From Dryocosmus kuriphilus (lineage: Eukaryota; Arthropoda; Insecta; Hymenoptera; Cynipidae), in the NCBI GenBank assembly GCA_038277395.1, contig CM076190.1, forward strand, positions 247,361,256-247,425,255: 64,000 nucleotides of DNA, read 5' to 3'. Below the pieces are notes generated by a model that worked only from the letters and a program-made list of their open reading frames with translations, made no database searches and had not been told where the DNA came from. The first letter of the stretch is position 1, and every line of letters begins with the position of its first letter. Shown here one piece after another: positions 9,464 to 21,000 of this stretch. The position numbers were made by a program, and so were the translations under genes.

Positions 9464-9850
9464 ATCCTTTCTTCTATTACGTGTTTCGCTTCAAGCGCGA
9501 GTGTCCTTGCAGTTCTTGGAAAAGTTATCTTTTGCTGTAAAAGAGCAACGGAACCTGGAGGTTTACTTCTCTTGACGCCAGAGCCTGGGAGAAGCGGAGT
9601 TCACTCCCAACTTCTGCCAGCAAGGATAGACCAAGTTTCAATAATAGACTGTCAGTTCCGAGGCTCTTCCTACGTGGTGGTAGTGTGTGTGTGTGTGAAG
9701 CCTGTAGGAGTGCAGATGCAGCTAGGAACAGCGATAACCAGGTAAGTGATAATACGAGGACGAGTGTTAGAATAAAGCGTTCGTGTTGTATACATTTTTA
9801 AATCAAACAAAGGGGTTAGGTATCACATTCCAGAGAAAAAACCAGATTTG
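9464..9850 (+). other. 3' untranslated region of the non-LTR element and following junction
   Basis: Noncoding; holds a short (GT)n tract near 9684-9697 and a polyadenylation signal AATAAA at 9769. A GTAAGT preceded by CCAG near 9740 looks like a splice donor, with no supporting frame. The 3' end of the element is somewhere in 9780-9820. Confidence 0.5.
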
Positions 9851-10327
9851 CTCGATTGGGAATAAAACGGGATTCATCCCCAATTTTCGTCGCCAATCGA
9901 GACGTCGGTCTGAGTGTGATAGGGTTTTCTCAGTATAAAATCAGTAGAGTTTCGACAATCTAGCATTTTAATTTATAAGTAAAACGGAATTTATTCCCAA
10001 TTTTCATTGTCAATTAAAATGCAGTGAGGAACTGGGGACAGCTTATACTAGAATATCGTTTCTAAAGTATTCTGGCTAATTTCCAAGATTCAGAAGTAGA
10101 CCTTCAGAATAAATTGGGGATTTATCCCCAACTTTCGTCTCGAATGACTACTGCGTGAGGAAAACAGTCAGAATCAGATCACGTCGCGGGTTTGAATCAA
10201 ATAAAGTAAAATAACGAAAAATTACGTAAAGTGCTCTACATTTATATTCAAGAGGCCAACCTTCTCACTTTTGAGTAAAATCGGATTTATCCCAAATTTT
10301 CATCAATGAGTGGGAATTAGGTGAGAA
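9851..10327. repeat. Array of four hairpin repeats (right set, inverted relative to the left set)
   Basis: Arms and inner helices, in order: CTCGATTGG/CCAATCGAG (9851-9859/9893-9901) around GGGAT-TC-ATCCC; GCATTTTAATT/AATTAAAATGC (9963-9973/10012-10022) around GGAAT-TT-ATTCC; AGTAG...TTC/GAA...CTACT (10095-10105/10142-10152) around GGGGAT-TT-ATCCCC; TTCTCAC/GTGAGAA (10262-10268/10321-10327) around GGAT-TT-ATCC. A core AATTTTCRTC follows each inner helix. The outer arms are unrelated in sequence between units yet complementary within each. The inner GGAATTTATTCC of unit 2 also occurs, on the minus strand, in the second unit of the left set (about 4511-4522), followed by TTGTC in both, so the two sets are related in inverted orientation. 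Confidence 0.75.
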
Positions 10328-10329
10328 TA

Positions 10330-11020
10330 TAAAGTTAGATGCCCCGGGGAGTCTCAGTTAGCAAACAAAGAAATGATGTTGGCCACTAAGGCATTGTAGA
10401 ATAATACACACAAGCCTCGTATTATCATGTCCTACCTGAGTACTAGTAGCAGGTGAGCCTAAGTCCATACTATTGAATGAGACACAGAGGAATAGGTATA
10501 GAATTAAAATTGATCAGATCTTTCGGTTACAAATCTTGTATGTAAAAGAGATTGAACCAACGAAGACAATGAAATAAAACAAATAAAAAGAAAAAAGAGA
10601 AAATAAAAGAGCGAAAAAGTGCACTCTGTAGGATTTGCTGATTAATTCAATAATTAAGATCGATAAAGATTTTGTTAAATAAGCGTAAGATGTAAGGATA
10701 GAAATAATATGAACCTCCGATATAGAATATAAACAAATAGAGCGTTAGAATTCAATGTGTGAAGGAGAAATAGTATGAGTGGGATGAAAAAAGAGGCAGA
10801 TACATTTTAAGCCTGGGAATTTATATTTTCTTGATTATGAAGTAAAGTCGTAGATTAATTAGACTTGATGTAACGAATAGGTAGATATAGCAATAAAGTG
10901 TGTTTCATTTATACTAAGAAAACGGACCTTCATTCTTGATAACGTAGTGACCCTTCCTCTATATCTAAATTATAATTCTAAATGAAAATAAGAGAATCAA
11001 ACTCAGTAAACTTTTAATAA
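10330..11020. other. Right interior of the TTGTRAC unit, no gene
   Basis: A-rich noncoding DNA with no open frame above background. It ends in the inverted terminus at 11021-11033. Confidence 0.45.
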
Positions 11021-11045
11021 CAAAAAGTTACAATATATATATATA

Positions 11046-12225
11046 TATAATTTATCTAATTATGAGTCAAAATATAATAACGTTCAGAACAAAAAAAAAA
11101 AGAACTAATGTTCTTTAACAAAAATGTCATCATACTGAAACACGAATTTTATTTTTTATTTGATTTTTTTTATATACGTATCTTTAGGTTATATAATTAT
11201 ATTAATGTTCAAAAAATACATCATCAACAATAAAATCATTATAATTAATTTTTCTCAAATGATTTCCATAAATATATCTTTTTAAAATAAATGGTGTTAG
11301 TGAAATGTTGCAGTTAGTTTTTGAAACTAAAAAAAAAAAACAAAGAAACTGTTATTCACAAAATATATATCTAATAATTTTTTCCCTGTTCTACATCAAA
11401 AGGTATGCAATTTTACATACTTTTATGCAATTTATATTAATAATTAATAATTGTTCATATTTAATTGATAAAATGCATTTAAATCTAGTTTTGACCTGAG
11501 GAGAGGTTAGGAAGTTCGCTCGCGCCCCACTGCAACTGGGGCGAGCAACTATAGCGAAGGGTGTATCAGCTATACAGTTGAGTACAGCAACTATATCTTT
11601 GGATATCACATCCAAATTTTGCTGTGGATGGGATATCTGAATGTCTTTGGGTCTCACAACTAAGTTATAGGTCTGTTATCAGAGCTCGAGGGATTCCACA
11701 TCCAAGAGCCCAGCTCCAACCGGAATATAGTTCCCACATCCATACCTGTTCTCTCAGTGCACCCTGTTAATGAAATAAAATATTCGCATTATTGTCAAGC
11801 TAACATTTGCATTAATAATACCTACCGTTAGCTATAGGAACAACACCCAAATATCGTATCCAAAACTTTGGAAAAAGCACCCAAAATTAAATGCCGAATC
11901 ATACGATTCTTTTTGGTATCATAAGCCAAAATCATGAATCTCATGTACAGAATTATGGTTCTCATATTCAAAGTCATGGTTCTCATATTCAAAGTCTCGC
12001 TTCTCTCATCCAAGTGAATGGTTCTCATAAGAATGTAAGAGTGGTAAGATACCATAGCAGTTTGGTAGCGACAATAATTGTATGAATGGGTTCAACACCA
12101 GAGCAATTTCCATACATTCACTTTGGATGTCAGAACCAAATCTTTGACTGCGTGGTATTTAAGCAAATTTTTTGGTTGTGAAACCCAAATCTTTGCTTCG
12201 TACAACCAAACTGTCCTTTCCGTGT
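11046..12225. other. Unrecognised AT-rich spacer before the satellite
   Basis: No gene supported. It contains a hairpin at 11516-11545 (GCTCGCGCCCCA facing TGGGGCGAGC), a moderately GC-rich patch at 11500-11760 with several CACATCCAA copies, and the 21-bp minisatellite at 11925-12035. It may be a degraded element. Confidence 0.4.
11925..12035 (+). repeat. 21-bp minisatellite (about five units)
   Basis: Units resemble ATGGTTCTCATATTCAAAGTC, diverging at the edges. The period is divisible by three, so an open frame on the plus strand reads a 7-residue repeat of the SHIQSHG type. I treat the frame as a by-product of the repeat, not as a gene. Confidence 0.7.
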
Positions 12226-15200
12226 AGGAAATATTATGAAAAGCTACAATTATCTTTTGCACATCGCAAATTTTCCTTACTTTCTTTTAGAAATTTGTGA
12301 TTTCTTAGGAAATACTACGAAAAACTACAATTAGCTTCCGCAAAACACAAATTTTCAATATATTTTTCAAAAATTTGTTATCTACTACGAAATACCATGA
12401 AAAACTGCAATTCTCTTCTGCAAATCGCCCATTTTCTTTATCTTTTTTTCAAAAACTTGTAATTTTCTAGGGAATATTTTGAAAAACGACAATTAGCTTC
12501 CGGAATACGCACATTTTCGTTACGTTTTTTAGAAATTTCTAATTTCTTAGAAATACTATGAAAAACTACAATTAGCTTCCGCAAGACGCAAATTTTCGTC
12601 CCGTTTTTTAGAAAATTCTAATTTACTAGGAAATATTATGAAAAACAGCAATTAGCTACAGAAAATCGACGATTTTCTTTCTTTTTTTTTTTAATTTGTA
12701 ATTTTCTAGGAAATCTTTTGAAAAACGACAATTAGCTTTCGGAATACGCACATTTTCGTTACGTTTTTCAGTAATTTGTAATTTACTAGGAAATACCATG
12801 CAAAAATACAATTAGCTTTTGAAAATCGCCGATTTTCTTTATTCTTTTTCGACATCTTGTAACTTTCTAGGAAATATTATGAAAAACTACAAGTATCTAT
12901 TGCATATCGAAAATTTTCGTTATTTTTTTTAGAAATTTGTGATTTCTCAGGAAAGAACAACTATGAAAAACAGCAATTAGATACTGAAAATCGACGATTC
13001 TCTTTATTTCTTTTTCAAAAATTGGTAATTTTCTAGAAAACGTTATGAAAGCTGCAATTATATTTTCCAAATCGCAAATATTCGTTTTTTTATATTGGTA
13101 AGTTTTAAGGGAATACTATAAAAAAATTGAATTAGCTTCTGCAAAACACAAATTTTCGGTATGTTTTTTATAAATTTGTAATTTACTAGGAAATACTGTG
13201 AGAAAGTGCAACTAGCCTTTGCAAATCGCAAATTATCGTTACTTTTTTCAGAAGCTTGTAATTTTAAACGAAAAAAAAACTATGAAAAAAAACATAAAAA
13301 TCTTCGTTTTTCTTTTAATTTTTAATTTTCTAGGAAATATAATGAAAAAAAGTACAATTATCTTTTGCAAATCGCGAATTTTCATTACTTTTCGTAGAAA
13401 TTCATAATTTTATACAATTTTGCGTTGAAATTTCTAATTTTCTATTACAAACTATGAAAAGATACAACCAGTTTTTTTTAAATCGTAAATTTTTGTTATT
13501 TCCATCAGAAATTTGTAATTTTATAGGAAATATTATGAAAAAATACCATTATTTTTTTGAAAATGCAAATTTGTGTTATTTTTGTTTAGAACTTTGTAAG
13601 CTTCTAGGAAAGTCTATAAAAAATAACAAATAAATTTGCAAATCGAAAATTTTCGTTTTTCTTTCTTTTAGTTTGTAAGCAATTACGAAATATTATTAAA
13701 AACTACAATTAGCTTTAGCGAATCACAAATCTTAGTTTTTTTTTAAATTTGTAACTTTCTAGGAAACGTTTTTAAAAACTGCAATTAGCTGTTGCGAATC
13801 ACAAGTTATCGCTACTTTTTCTTTACAAGTTCGTAATTTTCTACAAAAGGCCATAAAAAATCAAATTAGCTTTTTCAAATCACAAACCTTCGCTATTTTT
13901 AAAAAATTTGCAACATTCTAGGAAATATTATGGAAAACTACAATTAGTTTTTCCAAATCGCAAATCTTCGTTTTAAAAAAAAATTGATTACATTTTAGGA
14001 AATACTATGAAAAACTACAATTAGCTTTTACAATTCGCAAATTTTCGTTACTTTTAAAAAAAGATATGTAATTTGATAGGAAATACTATGAAAAACTACA
14101 ATTAGCTCTTGTAAATCGCAAATTTTCGTTATCTTTAAAAAAAGATATGTAATTTCAAAGGAAATACTATGAAAAACTTAAATTAGCTCTTGTAAATCGC
14201 AAATTATGGTTACTTTCTTTAATTAGTTTTTCATTTTTGATAAAAGACTATGAGAAACTACTATTAGCGTTTGCAAATAAACAACACTCTTTATTTTTTT
14301 CAAAATTTTTTAATTTTCTAATAAATATTGTGAAGAGCGACAATTAGCTCTTGCAAATCGCAAATCGTTACTTTTATTAGAAGCTTGTAATTTTCTAACA
14401 AAAACTACTAAAAACTACAATTAGCTCTTGTAAATCGCAAATTATCGTTACTTTTTTTATAAGTTTCTAATTTTCTATAAAAGAATATAAAAACTACGAT
14501 TAACTTTTGCAAATCGACGATTTTCTTTATTTTTTTTCTCGAAAATTTTGTAATCTTCTAGGAAATATTCTTTAAAAACTACAATTAGCTTTTGCAAATC
14601 CCAAATTATCGTTATTTCTTTTTAGAATTTGTAATTTTCTACAAAAGGCTATGAAAAACTAACATTAGCTTGTGAAAATCACAAACCTTCGCTTCTTTTT
14701 TAATTTGTAACTTTCTAGGAAATATTCTGAAAAACTATAATTAGCTTTTGCAATTCACAAATCTTCGTTTTTTTTCTTAATTCGCAACTTTCTAGGATGT
14801 ATTATGAAAAACCACAATTAGCTTTTGCAAATCGCAATTTTTTTGAATTTGTAATTTTCCAGGATATACTATGAAAGACTAAAATAAGCTTTCCCAAATC
14901 GCAAATCTTTGTTTTTTTAAAAAATTGATTCCCTTCTAAGGAATACTATGAAAAAGTACAATTAGCTCTTGTAAATCACAAATTTTCGTTATTTTTAAAA
15001 AAAGATATGTAATTTCAAAGGAAGTACTATGAGAAACTACAATTAGCTCTTGTAAATCGCAAATTATCGTTACTTTTATTAGAAGTGTGTAATTTTCTAT
15101 AAAATACTATGAAAAACTACAAATAACTTTTGCAAATCGCCGATTTTCTTTATTTTTTTTCTCGAAAATTTTGTGATTTTTTTGGAAATATATTTAAAAA

Positions 15201-15500
15201 ACTATAATTAGCTTTTGTAAATCGCAAATTACCGTTAATTTTTTTAGAAGTTTCTAATTTTCCACAAAAGGCTGTGAAAAACTATAATTAGGTTTTGAAA
15301 ATCATAAACTTTCGCCTTTATTTTAATTTGTAACTTTCTTTGAAATATTCTGAAAAACTATAATTAGCTTTTGCAATTCACAAACCTTGGCCGCTTTTTT
15401 TAATTCGCAACTTTCTAGGATGTATTATGAAAAACCACAATTAGCTTTTGCAAATCGCAATTTTTTTTAATTTGTAATTTTCCAGGATATACTATGAAAG

Positions 15501-18035
15501 ACTAAAATTAGCCTTTCCAAATCGCAAATCTTTGTTTTTTTTTAAAATTGATTTCCTTCTAAGAAATACTATGAGAAACTACAACTAGCTCTTGTAAATC
15601 GCTAATTATGGCTACTTTTTTTAGAAGCTTGTAATTTTCTATAAAAGACTATGAAAAACTACAACCAACTTTTGCAAATCACGGATTTTCTTTATTTTTT
15701 TTTCGAAAATTTTGTAATTTTTTTGGAAATATTTAAAAAAAACTACAATTAGCTTTTGTAAATCACAAATTACTGTTAATTTTTTCAGAAGTTTCTAATT
15801 TTCTACAAAAGGCTGTGAAAAAAAATAACCAGCTTTTGAAAGGCACAAACCTTCGCTTTTTTTTAAATTTGCAACTTTCTAGGAAATATTCTAAAAAACT
15901 ATAATTAGCTTTTGCAATTCACAAATCTTCGCTTTTTTTTTAATTCGCAACATTCTAGGATATATTACGAAAAGCCACAATTAGCTTTTGCAAATCGCAT
16001 TTTTTTTTAATTTGTAATTTTCCAGGATATACTATGAAAGACTAAAATTAGCCTTTCCAAATCGCAAATCTTTGTTTTTTTTTTTAAATTGATTTCCTTC
16101 TAAGAAATACTATGAGAAACTACAACTAGCTCTTGTAAATCGCTAATTATGGCTACTTTTTTTAGAAGCTTGTAATTTTCTATAAAAGACTATGAAAAAC
16201 TACAACCAACTTTTGCAAATCACGGATTTTCTTTATTTTTTTTTCGAAAATTTTGTAATTTTTTTGGAAATATTTTTAAAAAACTACAATTAGCTTTTGT
16301 AAATCACAAATTACTGTTAATTTTTTCAGAAGTTTCTAATTTTCTACAAAAGGCTGTGAAAAAATATAACTAGCTTTTGAAAGGTACAAACCTTCGCTTT
16401 TTTTTAAATTTGCAACTTTCTAGGAAATATTCTAAAAAACTATAATTAGCTTTTGCAATTCACAAATCTTCGCTTTTTTTTTAATTCGCAACATTCTAGG
16501 ATATATTCTGAAAAGCCACAATTAGCTTTAGCAAATCGCATTTTTTTTTAATTTGTAATTTTCCAGGATATACTATGAAAGACTAAAATTAGCCTTTCCA
16601 AATCGCAAATCTTTGTTTTTTTTTAAAATTGATTTCCTTCTAAGAAATACTATGAGAAACTACAACTAGCTCTTGTAAATCGCTAATTATGGCTACTTTT
16701 TTTAGAAGCTTGTAATTTTCTATAAAAGACTATGAAAAACTACAACCAACTTTTGCAAATCATGGATTTTCTTTTTTTTTTTTTCGAAAATTTTGTAATT
16801 TTTTTGGAAATATTTTTAAAAAACTACAATTAGCTTTTGTAAATCACAAATTACTGTTAATTTTTTCAGAAGTTTCTAATTTTCTACAAAAGGCTGTGAA
16901 AAAATATAACTAGCTTTTGAAAGGTACAAACCTTCGCTTTTTTTTAAATTTGCAACTTTCTAGGAAATATTCTAAAAAACTATAATTAGCTTTTGCAATT
17001 CACAAATCTTCGCTTTTTTTTTAATTCGCAACATTCTAGGATATATTCTGAAAAGCCACAATTAGCTTTAGCAAATCGCATTTTTTTTTAATTTGTAATT
17101 TTCCAGGATATACTATGAAAGACTAAAATTAGCCTTTCCAAATCGCAAATCTTTGTTTTTTTTTAAAATTGATTTCCTTCTAAGAAATACTATGAGAAAC
17201 TACAACTAGCTCTTGTAAATCGCTAATTATGGCTACTTTTTTTAGAAGCTTGTAATTTTCTATAAAAGACTATGAAAAACTACAACCAACTTTTGCAAAT
17301 CACGAATTTTCTTTATTTTTTTTTCGAAAATTTTGTAATTTTTTTGGAAATATTTTTAAAAAACTACAATTAGCTTTTGTAAATCACAAATTACTGTTAA
17401 TTTTTTCAGAAGTTTCTAATTTTCTACAAAAGGCTGTGAAAAAATATAACTAGCTTTTGAAAGGTACAAACCTTCGCTTTTTTTTAAATTTGCAACTTTC
17501 TAGGAAATATTCTAAAAAACTATAATTAGCTTTTGCAATTCACAAATCTTCGCTTTTTTTTTAATTCGCCACATTCTAGGATATATTATGAAAAGCCACA
17601 ATTAGCTTTTGCAAATCGCATTTTTTTTTAATTTGTAATTTTCCAGGATATACTATGAAAGACTAAAATTAGCCTTTCCAAATCGCAAATCTTTGTTTTT
17701 TTTTTAAATTGATTTCCTTCTAAGAAATACTATGAGAAACTACAACTAGCTCTTGTAAATCGCTAATTATGGCTACTTTTTTTAGAAGCTTGTAATTTTC
17801 TATAAAAGACTATGAAAAACTACAACCAACTTTTGCAAATCACGGATTTTCTTTTATTTTTTTTTCGAAAATTTTGTAATTTTTTTGGAAATATTTTTAA
17901 AAAAACTACAATTAGCTTTTGTAAATCACAAATTACTGTTAATTTTTTCAGAAGTTTCTAATTTTCTACAAAAGGCTGTGAAAAAATATAACTAGCTTTT
18001 GAAAGGTACAAACCTTCGCTTTTTTTTAAATTTGC
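15501..18035 (+). repeat. 540-bp higher-order repeat of the satellite, about 4.7 copies
   Basis: The landmark ACTAAAATTAGCCTTTCC recurs at 15501, 16041, 16582, 17122 and 17662, at intervals of 540 or 541 bp. Copies differ by only a few bases, mostly in T runs. One unit equals seven monomers. The block ends abruptly near 18035, where a differently arranged segment follows. Confidence 0.9.
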
Positions 18036-21000
18036 AACTTTTTTTAGAAAACTACAATTAGCTTTTGTAAGTCGCAAATTACTGTTAATTTTCTTAGAAG
18101 TCTCTAATTTTCTACAAAAGGCTGTGAAAAAATATAATTAGCTTTTGAAAATCACAAACCTTCGCTTTTTTTAAAATTTTGTAACTTTTTAGGAAATATT
18201 CTGAAAAACTATAATTAGCATTTGCAATTCACAAATCTTCGCTTTCTTTTTTAATTCGCAACTTTCTAGGATGTATTATGAAAAATTAGCTTTTGTAAAT
18301 CGCAAATTATGGTTACTTTTTAAATAAGTTTTTCATTTTCTATAAAAGACTATGAGAAACTACTATTACCTTTTGGAAATAAACAATAATCTTAATTTTT
18401 TTTCAAAAATTGATAATTTTCTTATAAATATTGTGAAGAACGACAATTAGCTATTGCAATCGCACTTTGTTACTTTTTTTATAAGCTTGTAATGTTCTAC
18501 CAAAAACTATGAAAAACTACAATTAGCTCTTGTACATCGCAAATTATCCTTACTTTTTTTAGAAGTTTGTAGTTTTCTATAAAAGACTATGAAAAACTAC
18601 AAATAACTTTTGCAAATCGCCGATTTTCTTTATTTTTTTTTCGAAAATTTTGTAATTTTTTTGGAAATATTTTTTAAAAACTACAATTAGCTTTTGTAAA
18701 TCACAAATTACCGTTAATTTTTTTAGAAGTTTCTAATTTTCTACAAAAGGCTGTGAAAAACTATGATTAGCTTTTGAAAATCCCAAACCTTCGCTTTTTG
18801 CTTAAATTGTAACTTTCTAGGAAATACTCTGAAAAACTATAATTAGCTTTTGCAATTCACAAATCATCGCTTTCTTTTTTAATTCGCAACTTTCTAGGGT
18901 GTATTATGAAAAACCACAATTAGCTTTTGCAAATCTTAATTTTTTTTAATTTGTAATCTTCCAGGATGTACTATTAAAGACTGCAATTTGCTTTTCCAAA
19001 TCGCAAATCTTTGTTTTTTTTTTTTAAATTGATTTCCTTCTATGAAATGCTATGAAAGACTAATGTTAGCATTTACAAATCGCAAATTTTCTTTGTCTTT
19101 AAAGAAAGATACGTAATTTCATAGCAAATACTATGAAAAACAACAATTAGCTCTTGTAGATCGCAAAAATTAGCTTTTCTGAATCGCAAATCTTTCTTTT
19201 TTAAAAAAATTGATCACCTTCTAGGAAATACTATGAAAGACGACAATTAGCTTTCACAAATCGAAAATTTTCGTTATCTTTAAAAAAAGACGTGAAATTT
19301 CATAGGAAATACTATGAAAGTATACAATTAGCTCTTGTAAATCGCAAATTATGGTTACTTTTTTCATAAGTTTTTCATTTTCTATAAAAGACTATGAGAA
19401 ACTACTATTGGCTTTTGCAAATAAACAATAATCTTTTTTTTTTTTCAACAATTGATGAATTTCTTATAAATATTGTGAAGAACGACAATTAGCTATAGCA
19501 ATCGCCATTTGTTACTTTTTTTATAAGCTTGTAATGTTCTACCAAAAACTATGAAAAACTACTATTAGCTCTTGTAAATCGCAAATTATAGTTACTTTTT
19601 TTAGAAGTTTGTAATTTTCTATAAAAGACTATGAAAAACTACAAATAACTTTTGCAAATCGCCAATTTTCTTTATTTTTTTTTCGAAAATTTTGTAATTT
19701 TTTTGGAAATATTTTTTAAAAACTACAATTAGCTTTTGTAAATCGCAAATTATAGTTACTTTTTAAATAAGTTTTTCATTTTCTATAAAAGACTATGAGA
19801 AACTACTATTACCTTTTGGAAATAAACAATAATCGTAATTTTTTTTCAAAAATTGATAATTTTCTTATAAATATTGTGAAGAACGACAATTAGCTATTGC
19901 AATCGCACTTTGTTACTTTTTTTATAAGCTTGTAATGTTCTACCAAAAACTATGAAAAACTACAATTAGCTCTTGTACATCGCAAATTATCCTTACTTTT
20001 TTTAGAAGTTTGTAATTTTCTATAAAAGACTATGAAAAACTACAAATAACTTTTGCAAATCGCCGATTTTCTTTATTTTTTTTTCGAAAATTTTGTAATT
20101 TTTTTGGAAATATTTTTTAAAAACTACACATAGATTTTGTAAATCACAAATTACCGTTAATTTTTTTAGAAGTTTCTAATTTTCTACAAAAGGCTGTGAA
20201 AAACTATGATTAGCTTTTGAAAATCCCAAACCTTCGCTTTTTGCTTAAATTGTAACTTTCTAGGAAATATTCTGAAAAACTATAATTAGCTTTTGCAATT
20301 CACAAATCATCGCTTTCTTTTTTAATTCGCAACTATCTAGGATGTATTATGAAAAACCACAATTAGCTTTTGCCAATCGCAATTTTTTTTAATTTGTAAT
20401 TTTCCAGGATATACTATGAAAGACTACAATTAATTTTTCCAAAACGCAAATTTTTGTTTAAAAAAAAATTGATTAGGTACCTTCTAGGAAATACTATGAA
20501 AAATTACAATTAGCTTTTAAAAATTGATCACTTTCGTTATCTTAAAGAAAAGTATGTAATTTCATAGGAAATACTATGAAAAGCTACAATTGGCTCTTGT
20601 AAATCGCCGCAAATTATCCTTACTTTTTTTAGAAGTTTGTAATTTTTTATAAAAGACTATGAAAAAGTACACCTAACTTCTGCAAATCGCCGATTTCTTT
20701 ATTACTTTTTTCGAAAATTTTGTAATTTTTTTGCAAATATTTTTTAAAAACTACAATTAGCTTTTCTAATCACAAATTACCGTTAATTTTTTTAGAAGTT
20801 TCTAATTTTCTACAAAAGGCTGTGAAAAACTATGATTAGCTTTTGAAAATCCCAAACCTTCGCTTTTTGCTTAAATTGTAACTTTCTAGGAAATATTCTG
20901 AAAAACTATAATTAGCTTTTGCAATTCACAAATCATCGCTTTCTTTTTTAATTCGCAACTTTCTAGGATGTATTATGAAAAACCACAATTAGCTTTTGCC

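Larger units (their letters stand above)
5250..9800 (+). mobile_element. Jockey-clade-like non-LTR retrotransposon, decayed
   Basis: The order is a 5' leader with 18-bp repeats, ORF1 (gag-like with PRE/C2HC-type region and zinc knuckles), a small overlap, ORF2 (APE-type endonuclease then reverse transcriptase), and a 3' untranslated region with AATAAA at 9769. This is the standard layout of the Jockey group. Exact ends are uncertain: no poly(A) tail or target duplication could be fixed. Inactivating changes are listed under the two reading frames. Codon use is C-rich and much less AT-biased than the surroundings, as expected for a transferred or recently active element that has since decayed. 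Confidence 0.75.
3564..11033. mobile_element. Composite unit bounded by TTGTRAC inverted termini
   Basis: The left terminus TTGTGACTTTTT at 3564-3575 follows a (TA)n tract. The right terminus, read on the minus strand from 11033, is TTGTAACTTTTT and also abuts (TA)n (11034-11050). Eleven of twelve positions agree. Two arrays of hairpin repeats with a related core lie inside in opposite orientation (4388-4637 and 9851-10327), which supports treating 3564-11033 as one inverted-repeat unit. A Jockey-type retrotransposon lies between them. No transposase is seen. Because the flanks are TA repeats, a target duplication cannot be read. A further pair of the same termini meets at 4890-4917, so nested insertions of related elements are an alternative. 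Confidence 0.45.

Noticed and set aside
4911..9818. A solo LTR (TGTGAC...TATCACA with TATA boxes and AATAAA) split by the Jockey-like element
   Set aside because: No second LTR, primer-binding site or matching target duplication could be found; the ends fit the TTGTRAC inverted termini better.
11891..12085. Open frame with 7-residue repeats as a possible repeat protein
   Set aside because: It is produced by a 21-bp minisatellite, has no flanking gene signals, and an overlapping frame exists on the other strand.
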